A DNA stretch of 64,000 nucleotides from Faecalibacillus faecis. GTDB lineage: Bacteria > Bacillota_I > Bacilli_A > Erysipelotrichales > Coprobacillaceae. The stretch spans positions 248,001 to 312,000 of the forward strand of contig NZ_PYLP01000001.1 in the NCBI RefSeq assembly GCF_003024675.1, read 5' to 3'. The position numbers were made by a program, and so were the translations under genes. This document shows, piece after piece, positions 9,028 to 18,589 of this stretch (its first letter is position 1; each line of letters starts with the position of its first letter). Below the pieces are notes generated by a model. That model ran no database searches. It was not told the DNA's origin and saw only the letters and a program-made list of their open reading frames with translations.

Positions 9028-9799
9028 AATAATTACAGTGACATCAGGTAAAGGAGGTGTGGGTAAAAGCAGTGTAAGTGTCAATCTTGCGATGGCTTTA
9101 GCACACCAAAATTTAAAAGTATGTTTGATTGATGGTGATTTTGGCTTGAAAAATTTAGATGTGATGATGGGTTTAGAAAATCGAGTGGTTTATGATTTAA
9201 ATGATGTCATTGCTGGAAAATGCGAAATACATCAAGTTTTAGTTAAAGATAAAAGAGAATCCACACTTTATCTTTTACCTGCATGTAAAACTTTATCTTT
9301 TCAAAATTTAGATGCAAAAATTATGGCATCCTTGATTGATTATTTAAAGAATGATTTTGATTTTATTATTGTGGATTCTCCTGCGGGAATTGAACAAGGA
9401 TTTACGTATGCTTCAAGTATTGCAGATGAAGCCATTATTGTAGTAAATTTAGATTTAGCAACATTAAGAGATAATGATCGAGTTATTGGTTTGTTGCTAA
9501 AGAAAGGTATTCATGATTTAAAGTTGATTGTCAATCGTGTTAATATTGAAGATATTGAAGATGGACGTTCGCTTTCTATTGATGATGCTTTAGATATTTT
9601 ATCATTACCTTTGCTAGGAATTGTTTATGATGATCATGAAATGATTGAAGCAAATAATCGAGGAAGACCAGTTTATTTATTAAAAGGACATTTATTACAT
9701 GAATGTTTTGATAATATTGCTCATCGTTTATTAGGGCATAAACGGGCTTTTGCAAAATGTAAAAGAAGAGGCTTGTTAAGTCGTATCTTTTTAGGATAA
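9020..9799 (+). CDS. minD: Septum site-determining ATPase MinD
   Basis: 259-residue ParA/MinD ATPase. The deviant Walker A motif is GKGGVGKS at about residues 10-17 with both lysines; the switch region reads DGDFGLKNLDVMMGL, and VDSPAG is the Walker B region. The C-terminus CKRRGLLSRIFLG is an amphipathic membrane-targeting helix. MinD-ATP binds the membrane and recruits MinC. It overlaps minC by 8 bases with a GGGGG-type site inside minC. Confidence 0.98.
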   Translation: MSRIITVTSGKGGVGKSSVSVNLAMALAHQNLKVCLIDGDFGLKNLDVMMGLENRVVYDLNDVIAGKCEIHQVLVKDKRESTLYLLPACKTLSFQNLDAKIMASLIDYLKNDFDFIIVDSPAGIEQGFTYASSIADEAIIVVNLDLATLRDNDRVIGLLLKKGIHDLKLIVNRVNIEDIEDGRSLSIDDALDILSLPLLGIVYDDHEMIEANNRGRPVYLLKGHLLHECFDNIAHRLLGHKRAFAKCKRRGLLSRIFLG

Positions 9800-9825
9800 T
9801 TTCATAGGATGTACTAGGTGATCTT

Positions 9826-10362
9826 ATGTCAGAAATTGATGAGGCGAAAAAACGTATTGAAAAAAGAAGAAAACCGTTAAATGATCATAATTTTAAAAAA
9901 CTCTATAATTCGATGATTCGTTTAATGGTTATGATGATTGTTGTATTGGGTTCGTTAATTGTTTTAAAAAATCCAGAATTAGAAAAGAATATATTTAATG
10001 GGGCGCACTTGCAAAAAGTAATCACGTATTTATCGCAAACGGTTCTGGATTTTTTACCAGAAGACATGCAAGTAAGTCAAGATGTATCTTACACAAAATT
10101 GAAAGGAAACTATTATCAAGGAAATAGTAACCAAGTCGTTGCCTTAAAACTTGGAAAAATTACAAGGATCAATAAAGACCAAGTAAAAATGATTGATGAA
10201 AAAGGAGTAGAAATTACTTTTTCTTCTTTGAAAGATATTCAAGTTAAAGAAAAACAAGAAGTCAAACAGGGAGATGTTATCGCAACCTACCAACAAAAGT
10301 TTAGGATGACATTTCGTTATTTAGGCAAAAATATCACTTATCAAGAGTATTTGGGGATGTAA
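9826..10362 (+). CDS. spoIVFA: SpoIVFA-like sporulation membrane protein with degenerate M23 domain
   Basis: 178 residues: basic cytoplasmic part, one membrane segment (about 31-49) and an extracytoplasmic LytM/M23-like beta domain (about 100-175, with QVVALKLGKITRINKDQ and KQGDVIATYQQ). Peptidase metal residues are not apparent, as in SpoIVFA. In Bacillus SpoIVFA holds and inhibits the intramembrane protease SpoIVFB at the outer forespore membrane. The spoIVFB-like gene follows after one base, which strongly supports the assignment. Confidence 0.85.
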   Translation: MSEIDEAKKRIEKRRKPLNDHNFKKLYNSMIRLMVMMIVVLGSLIVLKNPELEKNIFNGAHLQKVITYLSQTVLDFLPEDMQVSQDVSYTKLKGNYYQGNSNQVVALKLGKITRINKDQVKMIDEKGVEITFSSLKDIQVKEKQEVKQGDVIATYQQKFRMTFRYLGKNITYQEYLGM

Positions 10363-10363
10363 T

Positions 10364-11059
10364 ATGAAAATACATCCCTTTACTTTTCTTTATTTGTTTT
10401 TGGCTTATTGGGGGCATTCCTCTTATTATGTTGCTTTTCTACTTTTTTCTATTTTACATGAAATAGGTCATTATTGTATGGCACTTTTTTATCGTTTTGA
10501 AATAGAAAGTGTTGTTATTTTACCTTTTGGCGCTTTTTTATCTTTAGAGGATTTTGGATTACATGCGCCTTATCAGGAAATAATAATGTTGATAATGGGA
10601 CCTTTTGTTAACCTAGTGCTAGGTTTGGTTTTTTATATTCTTGAAATCAATGAGTTATTTGAAATAAATATCTTTATTTTTTTATTTAATTTATTACCTA
10701 TCTATCCTTTAGATGGATCTAAGCTTTTTCTTCTTTTTTTATCTTATTTTGTAAATTATAAAAAATGTTTTCAAATTCAAATCAAGCTATCATTACTTAC
10801 CCTTTCTGTTTTATTTGTTTATACAAAACAAATAGGACGTAAAATTGTTATAGGTTATCTTTTATATCAAACAATTGTTTATTTAAAACAATACTCATAT
10901 ATTTACGTTAAAACTTTATTAAATGATCATTTAAAGAAAAAACGAATAAAAGTAAATAAGAAAATGAATTATTATCGACCTTATCATAATCTTTATGAAC
11001 TTAATGGAAAACTCTATGATTTTGAAACAATAAAAATATATTTGTTAAAATCAAGATAA
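10364..11059 (+). CDS. spoIVFB: SpoIVFB-type site-2 intramembrane metalloprotease
   Basis: 231 residues with several membrane segments. The zinc site HEIGH is at residues 32-36 (His32, Glu33, His36) and the third ligand motif YPLDGSK supplies Asp117, both inside hydrophobic stretches, as in M50B proteases. SpoIVFB cleaves pro-sigma-K in the mother cell. Its place after spoIVFA and before rplU is exactly that of Bacillus. The protein lacks an obvious CBS domain; the short soluble C-terminus (about 185-231) is basic. Confidence 0.93.
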   Translation: MKIHPFTFLYLFLAYWGHSSYYVAFLLFSILHEIGHYCMALFYRFEIESVVILPFGAFLSLEDFGLHAPYQEIIMLIMGPFVNLVLGLVFYILEINELFEINIFIFLFNLLPIYPLDGSKLFLLFLSYFVNYKKCFQIQIKLSLLTLSVLFVYTKQIGRKIVIGYLLYQTIVYLKQYSYIYVKTLLNDHLKKKRIKVNKKMNYYRPYHNLYELNGKLYDFETIKIYLLKSR

Positions 11060-11063
11060 TTCG

Positions 11064-11092
11064 TTGACTTTATATTTAAAATCTAGTACAAT
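11064..11092 (+). promoter_or_regulatory. Sigma-A promoter for rplU-prp-rpmA
   Basis: TTGACT (11064-11069), 17 bases, TACAAT (11087-11092), just after the spoIVFB stop codon. Confidence 0.85.
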
Positions 11093-11098
11093 GCATTT

Positions 11099-11196
11099 GT
11101 TGTAGACCTCTAGACTACAACCGCACATAAAAGGTATTAAACGCATTTGCTGCCTTGGTTGGCGAGTCTTAGAAAAAAATTTATAGGAGGTGCGGT
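11099..11196 (+). promoter_or_regulatory. Ribosomal protein L21 leader RNA
   Basis: About 100 untranslated bases between promoter and rplU. A 7-bp hairpin (GTTGTAG 11099-11105 with CTACAAC 11115-11121) is followed by ACCGCAC (11120-11126), the exact complement of GTGCGGT (11190-11196), the bases directly before the rplU ATG and overlapping its AGGAGGTG site. The two pairings share bases 11120-11121. Position and form fit the L21 leader of Firmicutes, thought to give autogenous control. The pairing model is mine from the sequence. Confidence 0.8.
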
Positions 11197-11508
11197 ATGT
11201 ACGCAATTATCGAAACAGGTGGAAAACAATTAAAAGTTGAAGCTGGTGATGCAATTTTTGTAGAAAAATTAGAAGTTGAAGCAGGAGAAAAAGTTACTTT
11301 TGATAAAGTATTATTAGTTGGTGACGAAACTGTAACTATTGGTGCTCCTTATGTTGAAGGTGCTACTGTAGAAGCTACTGTTGAAAAACAAGGTAAAGAA
11401 AGAAAAGTAACTATTTATAAATATAACGCTAAAAAACATTACCACAAAAAACAAGGTCATAGACAACCTTATACAAAATTAATTGTTGATGCAATCAACG
11501 TTAAATAA
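11197..11508 (+). CDS. rplU: 50S ribosomal protein L21
   Basis: 103-residue L21, beginning [18 protein letters not shown] and containing the 23S-rRNA-binding tail [25 protein letters not shown] precedes the start. Its stop codon shares a base with the start of the L27 protease gene, and rpmA follows, the standard rplU-prp-rpmA operon of Firmicutes. Confidence 0.98.
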   Translation: MYAIIETGGKQLKVEAGDAIFVEKLEVEAGEKVTFDKVLLVGDETVTIGAPYVEGATVEATVEKQGKERKVTIYKYNAKKHYHKKQGHRQPYTKLIVDAINVK

Positions 11509-11831
11509 TGATTAAAGTTTTAATAAAAAACAATAATAAATATATTACACATATTCAAATCAAAGGTCATGCAGATTTTGGTGAATATGGTAAAGATTTA
11601 GTTTGTGCAGGTGTGAGTGCAATTGCCACAGGTATTTGTAATACGCTCGCCAAAAAACAATTTCTTGAAAAAAAGATGTGTGCAATTTCTTTTGAAAATG
11701 GTAATATAAAGATAGATGTATATAAAGAGGATGAAACGATGCAAGTGATACTAGAGACACTTGTCATTAGTTTAGAATCTTTCATGGAAGACTATCATCA
11801 ATATATCAAGATAACCTATGAGGAGGAATAA
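11508..11831 (+). CDS. prp: Prp ribosomal-processing cysteine protease (YsxB)
   Basis: 107-residue cysteine protease that removes the N-terminal extension of L27. The catalytic pair is visible as GHADF (His21) and VCAGVSAI (Cys33). It lies between rplU and rpmA, and the L27 encoded next has the matching cleavage motif, so enzyme and substrate are adjacent. Its last codons contain the rpmA ribosome site. Confidence 0.95.
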   Translation: MIKVLIKNNNKYITHIQIKGHADFGEYGKDLVCAGVSAIATGICNTLAKKQFLEKKMCAISFENGNIKIDVYKEDETMQVILETLVISLESFMEDYHQYIKITYEEE

Positions 11832-11835
11832 CACT

Positions 11836-12120
11836 ATGATGTTTAAATTAGATTTACAATTATTCGCTTCTAAAAAAGGGGTAGGATCTACTAAAAACGG
11901 TCGTGACTCAAAAGCTAAAAGATTAGGAGCTAAATTATCAGACGGACAATTCGCTAGTGCAGGTTCTATTATTTATAGACAAAGAGGTACTAAAATCCAT
12001 CCAGGTACTAACGTAGGAAAAGGTGGAGATGACACTTTATTTGCTATGTGTGATGGAATTGTTAAATTCGAAAGAATGGGAAAAGATAGAAAAAAAGTAT
12101 CAGTTTACCCAGCTGCATAA
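11836..12120 (+). CDS. rpmA: 50S ribosomal protein L27 with cleavable N-terminal extension
   Basis: 94 residues: [10 protein letters not shown] followed by [15 protein letters not shown], then the ordinary L27 body ([15 protein letters not shown]). In Firmicutes the Prp protease cuts after the Phe of the LxLQxF motif, here after residue 10, exposing the conserved N-terminus that reaches the peptidyl transferase centre. I chose ATG 11836, 9 bases after AGGAGG; ATG 11839 is also possible. A terminator follows. Confidence 0.97.
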   Translation: MMFKLDLQLFASKKGVGSTKNGRDSKAKRLGAKLSDGQFASAGSIIYRQRGTKIHPGTNVGKGGDDTLFAMCDGIVKFERMGKDRKKVSVYPAA

Positions 12121-12127
12121 TGAATGA

Positions 12128-12153
12128 AATCCCTGAAAAGGGATTTTTTTTTG
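12128..12153 (+). terminator. Terminator between rpmA and obg
   Basis: AATCCC / GGGATT stem, 6-base loop, followed by a run of nine T. Transcription of obg may depend on read-through, since no good promoter is visible in the short gap. Confidence 0.88.
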
Positions 12154-12169
12154 AAAGAGAGGTGGAAGT

Positions 12170-13450
12170 ATGCAATTTATTGATAAAGCAAAAATATATA
12201 TTGAAGCCGGTAAAGGTGGCGATGGAACAGTTGCTTTTAGACGTGAAGCTCATGTTCCAAAAGGTGGACCTGCTGGTGGAGACGGTGGAAAAGGTGGAAG
12301 CATTATTTTTGAAGCAACAACATCTTTATCAACTTTATTAGATTTAAAATATAAACGTGTTTATAAAGCACGTCCTGGTGGTAATGGAATGGCTAAAAAA
12401 ATGCACGGTGCGGATGCAGGAAATTTAGTAATCAAAGTTCCTGTTGGAACTGTTATTACCAATGAAGAAACTGGAAAAATTATGGCCGATTTAACAGAAA
12501 ACAATCAACGTGTTGTTCTTGCTAAAGGTGGACGTGGTGGACGTGGAAATGCGCGTTTTGCGACTTCACGAAATCCAGCTCCACAAATTTGTGAAAGAGG
12601 AGAACCGGGAGAAAAATTTGATGTTTGTTGTGAATTGAAACTTCTTGCGGATGTTGGACTTGTTGGTTTCCCATCAGTTGGTAAATCAACATTCTTATCT
12701 GTTGTTTCTCGTGCAAGACCTGAAATCGCAGATTATCATTTTACAACAATTGTACCAAACTTAGGTGTCGTACAAGCTAAAGATGGTCGTAACTTTGTTA
12801 TGGCTGATTTACCAGGTTTAATTGAAGGGGCAAGTCAAGGAAAAGGATTAGGTCATCAATTCTTAAGACATATTGAAAGATGTCGTGTTATTGTTCATAT
12901 TATTGATATGGGTGGTATTGAAGGACGTGATCCTTATGAAGATTACTGTACAATTAATGAAGAACTTGGGCAATATCAATATCGTTTATTAGAAAGACCA
13001 CAAATTGTTGTTGCTAATAAAATGGATGAAGAAAATGCAGAAGAAAATTTAAAAGCATTTAGAGAAAAAGTAGGAGAAGATGTTAAAGTATTCCCTATTT
13101 CCGCAATCATTCATGAAGGTGTTGATCAAGTTTTATATGCTGTAGCGGATGCCTTAGAAACAGCGCCTAAATTTGATATGGAAGAAATTGAAGAAAATAC
13201 GGTTGTCTATAATTTTGAGGAAGAAGAAGCTCCATTCGTTGTTCATAATTTAGGAAATGGGCAATGGACAATTACTGGTAAGAAGATTGAACGTATTGTA
13301 TCGATGACTTCTCTAGTAAGTGATGATGCAATTAAACGTTTATCAATCAAAATGCGTAATATGGGTATTGATGAAGCTCTTAGAAACGCAGGATGCCAAG
13401 ATGGAGATACAGTTTCAATTCTTGATTTTGAATTTGAATTCTATGATTAA
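12170..13450 (+). CDS. obgE: Obg family GTPase
   Basis: 426-residue ribosome-assembly and stress GTPase. Domains: glycine-rich Obg fold (1-158, e.g. [28 protein letters not shown] in pieces), G domain (about 159-330) with G1 [10 protein letters not shown]3 [10 protein letters not shown] and G4 NKMD, and the C-terminal OCT domain (about 345-426). In Bacillus spo0B lies between rpmA and obg; it is absent here, in keeping with a simpler phosphorelay. Confidence 0.98.
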   Translation: MQFIDKAKIYIEAGKGGDGTVAFRREAHVPKGGPAGGDGGKGGSIIFEATTSLSTLLDLKYKRVYKARPGGNGMAKKMHGADAGNLVIKVPVGTVITNEETGKIMADLTENNQRVVLAKGGRGGRGNARFATSRNPAPQICERGEPGEKFDVCCELKLLADVGLVGFPSVGKSTFLSVVSRARPEIADYHFTTIVPNLGVVQAKDGRNFVMADLPGLIEGASQGKGLGHQFLRHIERCRVIVHIIDMGGIEGRDPYEDYCTINEELGQYQYRLLERPQIVVANKMDEENAEENLKAFREKVGEDVKVFPISAIIHEGVDQVLYAVADALETAPKFDMEEIEENTVVYNFEEEEAPFVVHNLGNGQWTITGKKIERIVSMTSLVSDDAIKRLSIKMRNMGIDEALRNAGCQDGDTVSILDFEFEFYD

Positions 13451-13451
13451 A

Positions 13452-13485
13452 AAATCTGTGTTGCCTTTGCAACCGGATTTTTTTA
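13452..13485 (+). terminator. Terminator after obg
   Basis: Interrupted stem AAATCTG-TGTTGC with GCAAC-CGGATTT followed by T7. Confidence 0.85.
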
Positions 13486-13586
13486 TTTCAAGATAAGAAG
13501 GACTATGCTATAATTGAGATAAATTTGACACAAATTTGAGACAAAATGAAACGTTTTTTAGATTATAATAGATATAGGAGAATTAT

Positions 13587-14144
13587 ATGTATAGTTATAT
13601 AAAAGGAACAATTGTTGATATTCAAAGTGATCATATAGTTTTAGAAAATAATGGGATTGGTTATTTGGTTTATGTAAGTAATCCTTATGCTTTTTCTAAA
13701 GGAAAGGAAATGATTGTTTACGTTTACCAACAAGTGAAAGAAGATGGTATTTTATTATATGGATTTAATACGAAAGAAGAAAAGGAACTTTTCTTAAAAC
13801 TTATTTCCGTTAAAGGAATAGGTTGTAAAAGTGCTTGTACAATGCTTGCAAGTGGTGATGTTGATGGCATTTGTGAAGCCATTGAAAGTGGAAATATTGC
13901 GTATTTAAAGAAAATACCAGGGATTGGGCCTAAAGCTGCAGGTCAAATTATTCTTGATTTACAAGGAAAAGTAACAGCCTCAAAACAAATTGTTGTTAAT
14001 CAAGAACTTGAAGAAGCAATGGAAGTATTACTTGCTTTAGGATATAAACAAAGTGAAGTAGATAAGGTTGTTAAAAAATTAGGGGATGAGTCCCTTGATA
14101 CGAATGGATATGTAAAAAAAGCTTTAAGTTTAATTGTAAAATAG
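13587..14144 (+). CDS. ruvA: Holliday junction helicase subunit RuvA
   Basis: 185 residues: OB-fold domain (1-64, [30 protein letters not shown] in parts), two helix-hairpin-helix motifs ([16 protein letters not shown] and [16 protein letters not shown]) and a C-terminal domain III (about 135-185) that contacts RuvB. RuvA binds four-way junctions. AGGAG stands before the ATG. A TATAAT lies at 13564-13569 but without a well-spaced -35. ruvB follows after 10 bases. Confidence 0.97.
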   Translation: MYSYIKGTIVDIQSDHIVLENNGIGYLVYVSNPYAFSKGKEMIVYVYQQVKEDGILLYGFNTKEEKELFLKLISVKGIGCKSACTMLASGDVDGICEAIESGNIAYLKKIPGIGPKAAGQIILDLQGKVTASKQIVVNQELEEAMEVLLALGYKQSEVDKVVKKLGDESLDTNGYVKKALSLIVK

Positions 14145-14154
14145 GAGGGATAGA

Positions 14155-15141
14155 ATGAATGATGTTTTAAATCCTGAAATCGTTGAAGATGAAGAAAGTT
14201 CTCTTCGTCCAGGTGATTTTGATGAATACATTGGACAAACCAATCTCAAAGAAAATTTAAAGGTTTTTGTTGGGGCAGCTAAATTACGTGATGAGTCACT
14301 TGATCATGTTTTACTCTATGGTCCACCAGGTCTAGGAAAAACCACAATGTCTATGATCATTGCTCATGAAATGGGAACAAATATTAAAATTACAACAGGA
14401 CCAAGTATTGAAAAAACAGGAGATCTTGTTGCTATTTTAACGGCACTTGAACCGGGAGATGTTTTATTTATTGATGAAATTCATCGTTTAAATAAAGTGG
14501 TTGAAGAAATTCTTTATCCAGCAATGGAGGATTTTTGTGTAGATGTTGTTATTGGAAAAGAAGCGTCAACACGTTCAGTAAGAATTGATTTACCACCTTT
14601 TACGCTTGTAGGGGCGACAACAAGAGCGGGGGATTTGTCGGCACCGTTGCGTGATCGTTTTGGAATTGTTTCTCAATTAGAATATTATAGTGAAGATGAA
14701 CTTACACAAATTATTGATCGTACAAGTCGTGTTTACAACATTAAAATGGATGAAGATGCAAAAAGAGAACTTGCTAGAAGAAGTCGTGGAACCCCACGTA
14801 TTGCCAATCGTTTATTTAGAAGGGTAAGAGACTTTTCACAATTCTATGGAGATGCTACAATTACCAAAGAGCGTACAACAGAAGCACTTGAACGTTTAAA
14901 AGTTGATAATTTAGGATTAGATGATGTTGATCATAAATATTTATTAGGAATCATTCATCGTTTTAAAGGTGGACCGGTTGGTTTGGAAGCTATTGCGGCT
15001 TCTATTGGGGAAGAACCTCAAACTTTAGAAGATGTAAATGAACCCTATTTACTACAAATTGGCTTAATTAAAAGAACACCAAGAGGACGTATAGCAACGG
15101 CAGAAGCTTATCGTCATCTTCATATTAGTCAAGATGAATAA
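14155..15141 (+). CDS. ruvB: Holliday junction branch-migration ATPase RuvB
   Basis: 328-residue AAA+ motor. Walker A GPPGLGKT is at residues 56-63, Walker B is [10 protein letters not shown], sensor 1 is [17 protein letters not shown] with the arginine finger, and the C-terminal winged helix includes [21 protein letters not shown] site precedes the start. Overlaps the comEA start by 8 bases. The ruvAB-comEA arrangement differs from Bacillus, where comEA is in its own operon. Confidence 0.98.
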   Translation: MNDVLNPEIVEDEESSLRPGDFDEYIGQTNLKENLKVFVGAAKLRDESLDHVLLYGPPGLGKTTMSMIIAHEMGTNIKITTGPSIEKTGDLVAILTALEPGDVLFIDEIHRLNKVVEEILYPAMEDFCVDVVIGKEASTRSVRIDLPPFTLVGATTRAGDLSAPLRDRFGIVSQLEYYSEDELTQIIDRTSRVYNIKMDEDAKRELARRSRGTPRIANRLFRRVRDFSQFYGDATITKERTTEALERLKVDNLGLDDVDHKYLLGIIHRFKGGPVGLEAIAASIGEEPQTLEDVNEPYLLQIGLIKRTPRGRIATAEAYRHLHISQDE

Positions 15142-15592
15142 CTTTGAAAAGATAGGACTTATTGTCCTATTTTTTATTTCATTGATCTATAGTTATGTTA
15201 AGCCAAGTGATGTTGTAGAAAATATAGAAACTAAACAACAAATAACGATTTATGTAGAGGGAGAATATACAAAAAAACTCTCTTTTTCTTATAAACCACA
15301 AATCAAGGATGTTTTAAATGAATTACAAGTAGAAAACATCTATCATTTTGAAGAAACTACACAACTTGCAAGTGAATCGGTTCTTTATTTACCTTATGGA
15401 GAACATTTAATTTCTTTAAATCAGGCAAGTCTTAAAGAATTGATGACACTCAAGGGAATAGGTGAAAAAACAGCGCAAAAAATAATTGATTATCGCCAAG
15501 AAACACCTTTTAAAACGATTGAAGATATTACAAACATTAGTGGAATAGGAGAAAAAATGTATTTAAAAGTGAGGGAGTTTTTATGTCTTTAA
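15134..15592 (+). CDS. comEA: ComEA-like DNA-binding competence protein
   Basis: 152 residues: an N-terminal membrane anchor (about 5-23), a short SLBB-like ligand domain (about 35-95) and a tandem helix-hairpin-helix domain (about 97-152) with [30 protein letters not shown] and [12 protein letters not shown], the ComEA signature in short pieces. It binds incoming DNA outside the membrane in transformation. The next gene is comEC; comEB, found between them in Bacillus, is missing. Confidence 0.93.
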   Translation: MNNFEKIGLIVLFFISLIYSYVKPSDVVENIETKQQITIYVEGEYTKKLSFSYKPQIKDVLNELQVENIYHFEETTQLASESVLYLPYGEHLISLNQASLKELMTLKGIGEKTAQKIIDYRQETPFKTIEDITNISGIGEKMYLKVREFLCL

Positions 15593-17589
15593 AGGGAAGG
15601 GTATTTTACGTTTGTTTTCCTTTGATTTTAGTAGTTCTTACTCAAATGATTCATAATATTTTTATGATTTTTTTAGGAATATACTTTTGTTTTTTATTTA
15701 AACGCTTTTCTAAAGGTTTTGGACTAAGTGTTATTTTAATAACAATCATTGCTTTTTTATGTTTGTTACTTCCTCAACCTTTGAATAAAACAGAAATAAA
15801 AGGAAAAATCGTTGGTCTTGATGAAAAGAGTATCGTGGTAAAAATGGGATATCATAAAGTCAAGGTTTATGGTGAATTTAAAGAAATAAAGATGTATGAT
15901 GAAATTACACTCATTGGAAAACCGTATGTCATCAATGAAACTGGCAATGATTATGCCTTTAATTATCAAAATTATCTTTATAGCTTAAATATTTTTGATA
16001 TTTTAAAATTAGAACAAGTGACATCGTTAAAACATGTAACTCATCCTTATCATTATCTTGAAAAGAAAGTAAAAACAAAAACGAAAGTCAGTTCTTTGCT
16101 TTCGCTTTTTATTTTAGGGGCAAAGGATGAACAAATGAAAAACTATTATGAAAAGCTTACTAAACTCTCTCTTGTTCATCTTTTTGCATTATCAGGAATG
16201 CATTTAATGATTTTACAAAAGTGGCTCAATCATTTAACAAAATTTTTCTTTTCAAAAAGAATGCAAAATATTGTTTCATTAGTTGTTATTGGATTTTATT
16301 TAAGCATCATCCCTTATAATATTTCCTTTTTAAGAGCTTATTTAATGATGCTTTTAGTGCAATTATTTAAAAGAATATTCAATCCGTTAGATCTTTTTTC
16401 TTTACTGACGGTAGGAATGCTTTTTTATAATCCTTATTTAATTTATAATCTTTCGTTTATTTTTTCTTATACAATTTATTTTTTTATTTTGTTATTACAA
16501 AAAAAAGATAGAGGAAAATATTATCTTTTTTTAGGCTCTGTACCCATTATTATTTCTATTCAACATGCGCTTCCTGTTTTTTCTTTTTTAACAGCACCAT
16601 TACTGATGCCGATGGTTGAAGTAATTTATCAAACAATGCTTTATTATTTGATATTAGGAAAACCTATTTTATATATACTTTCTTTTGAATATGAAATACT
16701 TTTAAAGATGATTGATTTTTTGACAGATTTTTCTTTTTCGCTTCATTTTAGTCAACCAACTTTCTTTTTTATAGGTGTTTATTATTATCTTTATTTGAAA
16801 GGAATTTATAAAATAAATATGCAACGAAAGATACATCAAGAACTTTCTTTGTTGTTTGCTGTATTGCTTGCATTTTACTTTTATCCTTTTTATAACATGA
16901 AAGGTCAAGTTGTTATGATTGATGTAGGACAAGGGGATTGCTTTTTTATCCAACAACCTTTTCATAAAGGAAATATCTTGATTGATACAGGTGGACTCAA
17001 AAATACGGATGTTGCTACTAAAAGAATTATTCCATATTTAGAAAGCCAGGGTGTTTTTTCTTTAGATGCTGTTTTTATTTCACATCAAGATTTTGATCAT
17101 TGCGGTGCTTTAGAATCTTTGAAAACACATTTTAAAGTAAAAGAGGTTATTGAAAGTTTTAAAGAAAAAAGGATTGGTAATTTGCATTTTAAAAATCTTG
17201 CATTAGATAAAAGATATGTGAGTGAAAATGATCGTTCTTCCATTATTTATGTCACAATCAATCATTTGAATTATTTGTTTACAGGTGATATCTCTCAAGA
17301 AGTAGAAAAAGACTTATATCAAACGTATCAAAAATTAGAAGTAGATGTTTTAAAGGTCGCTCATCATGGAAGTAAGAGTTCTTCAAGTGATGATTTGTTT
17401 AAAATGATGAATCCAAAAATTGCTTTGATTTCTGTAGGAAAGAATAATCTTTATCGACATCCTTCGTATACGACTTTAAAAAAATTGAAAAGTTATGGAA
17501 TTAAAATTTATCGAAGTGATGAAATGGGTATGGTTAAAATCGTTTATTATGGAAATAAGAATTATATTTTCATTCATAATAATCCATGA
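15583..17589 (+). CDS. comEC: ComEC/Rec2 DNA-uptake channel
   Basis: 668 residues: DUF4131-like N-terminal part with OB-like region (about 60-130), the multi-pass Competence domain (about 165-420, including LFALSGMHLMILQ) and a C-terminal metallo-beta-lactamase-like domain (about 440-668) with MIDVGQGDCF, SHQDFDHCGAL and VAHHGSKSSS. ComEC carries single-stranded DNA through the membrane and the MBL domain is the proposed nuclease; its metal motif HxDxDH is intact. The start overlaps comEA by 10 bases. Whether a full competence pilus exists cannot be told from this window. Confidence 0.95.
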   Translation: MSLKGRVFYVCFPLILVVLTQMIHNIFMIFLGIYFCFLFKRFSKGFGLSVILITIIAFLCLLLPQPLNKTEIKGKIVGLDEKSIVVKMGYHKVKVYGEFKEIKMYDEITLIGKPYVINETGNDYAFNYQNYLYSLNIFDILKLEQVTSLKHVTHPYHYLEKKVKTKTKVSSLLSLFILGAKDEQMKNYYEKLTKLSLVHLFALSGMHLMILQKWLNHLTKFFFSKRMQNIVSLVVIGFYLSIIPYNISFLRAYLMMLLVQLFKRIFNPLDLFSLLTVGMLFYNPYLIYNLSFIFSYTIYFFILLLQKKDRGKYYLFLGSVPIIISIQHALPVFSFLTAPLLMPMVEVIYQTMLYYLILGKPILYILSFEYEILLKMIDFLTDFSFSLHFSQPTFFFIGVYYYLYLKGIYKINMQRKIHQELSLLFAVLLAFYFYPFYNMKGQVVMIDVGQGDCFFIQQPFHKGNILIDTGGLKNTDVATKRIIPYLESQGVFSLDAVFISHQDFDHCGALESLKTHFKVKEVIESFKEKRIGNLHFKNLALDKRYVSENDRSSIIYVTINHLNYLFTGDISQEVEKDLYQTYQKLEVDVLKVAHHGSKSSSSDDLFKMMNPKIALISVGKNNLYRHPSYTTLKKLKSYGIKIYRSDEMGMVKIVYYGNKNYIFIHNNP

Positions 17590-17614
17590 CTTCATGTATG
17601 TTTTAGTTTATAAT
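17586..17614 (+). promoter_or_regulatory. Probable sigma-A promoter for holA
   Basis: ATGACT (17586-17591), 17 bases, TATAAT (17609-17614), 17 bases before the holA start. The -35 element is imperfect. Confidence 0.6.
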
Positions 17615-17630
17615 AGCTTATGGTGATGCT

Positions 17631-18581
17631 ATGTTATTTGTACTTTATGGAACAGAAAGATTGTTGATGGATCAACGTCTACAAAAATTAAAAAAAGAAT
17701 ATCAGTGTAGTCAAGAACTAATGAATTATAATAGTTATGATGTCTCAAAAGAAGGAATGAAAGTTGTCTTAGAGGATGTAATGACACCTTCTTTTTTAAG
17801 TGAACAAAAGATGATTGTTATTAATCACTGTGATTTTTTAACGACTAAAAAATTAAAGAAAGAAAATAAGGATGCAGATTATTTAATGAAATGTATTCCT
17901 TATTTAAATGAAACAAACCACTTAGTTATTTTTCATCCAGAAAAAAACTTTGATGAAAGAAAGAAAATAGTTAAATATTTACGTAAAGAAGCTCAGTTTT
18001 TTGAAATTAATCCTTTAAATTATTATAAAGTTTCTGATACAACAAGGCAGGCAATTAAAAAGAGGAGTTGTACGATTGATGATGATGCCTTAGAATTGTT
18101 GCTAAGTCGTAAAGGAACGAATTTGATTGATATTTCAAGTGAAGTTGAAAAGCTTTGTTTATATACAAAGCATATTAATTTAAAAAGTGTTGAAGAATTG
18201 GTGAGTCGTCCGCTTGATGAAAATGTTTTTGATTTAACAACAGCTATTTTAAGTAAAGATAAACAAAAGATGATGTCAATCTATAAAGATTTAATGACAT
18301 TAAATGAAGAACCGGTAAAGCTGATTGTTTTGGTTGCAAATTCAATGCGCTTGATTTATCAAGTGAAATTATTAGATCGAAAAGGTTATACTGATCAAGA
18401 GATTGCGAAGATGTTATCTGTAAATCCTTTTAGATTAAAATATGTTCGAAAGGAAGGAAAGTTTTTTGAACTTGATGAGCTGTTATCGTGTTTAAATCAA
18501 CTTTCAAAGTTGGATGTAAAAATTAAAACTGGGAAAATAGATAAAAAACTTGGATTAGAATTATTTATGTTAAGAATATAG
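17631..18581 (+). CDS. holA: DNA polymerase III delta subunit
   Basis: 316 residues; the clamp-loader delta subunit that opens the beta clamp. It begins MLFVLYGTERLLMDQRLQKLKKEY, typical of the HolA/YqeN N-terminal AAA-like domain, with QKMIVINHCDFL and the central DENVFDLTTAILSKDKQKMMSIYKDL helix region. There is no Walker A, as expected for delta. Its place after comEC is the same as in Bacillus. Confidence 0.93.
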   Translation: MLFVLYGTERLLMDQRLQKLKKEYQCSQELMNYNSYDVSKEGMKVVLEDVMTPSFLSEQKMIVINHCDFLTTKKLKKENKDADYLMKCIPYLNETNHLVIFHPEKNFDERKKIVKYLRKEAQFFEINPLNYYKVSDTTRQAIKKRSCTIDDDALELLLSRKGTNLIDISSEVEKLCLYTKHINLKSVEELVSRPLDENVFDLTTAILSKDKQKMMSIYKDLMTLNEEPVKLIVLVANSMRLIYQVKLLDRKGYTDQEIAKMLSVNPFRLKYVRKEGKFFELDELLSCLNQLSKLDVKIKTGKIDKKLGLELFMLRI

Positions 18582-18589
18582 GAGATTTT

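Noticed and set aside
13490-13586. SOS (LexA) box or clear promoter before ruvAB
   Set aside because: No CGAAC-N4-GTTCG found; TATAAT at 13564 lacks a correctly spaced -35, TTGAGA being 22 bases away.
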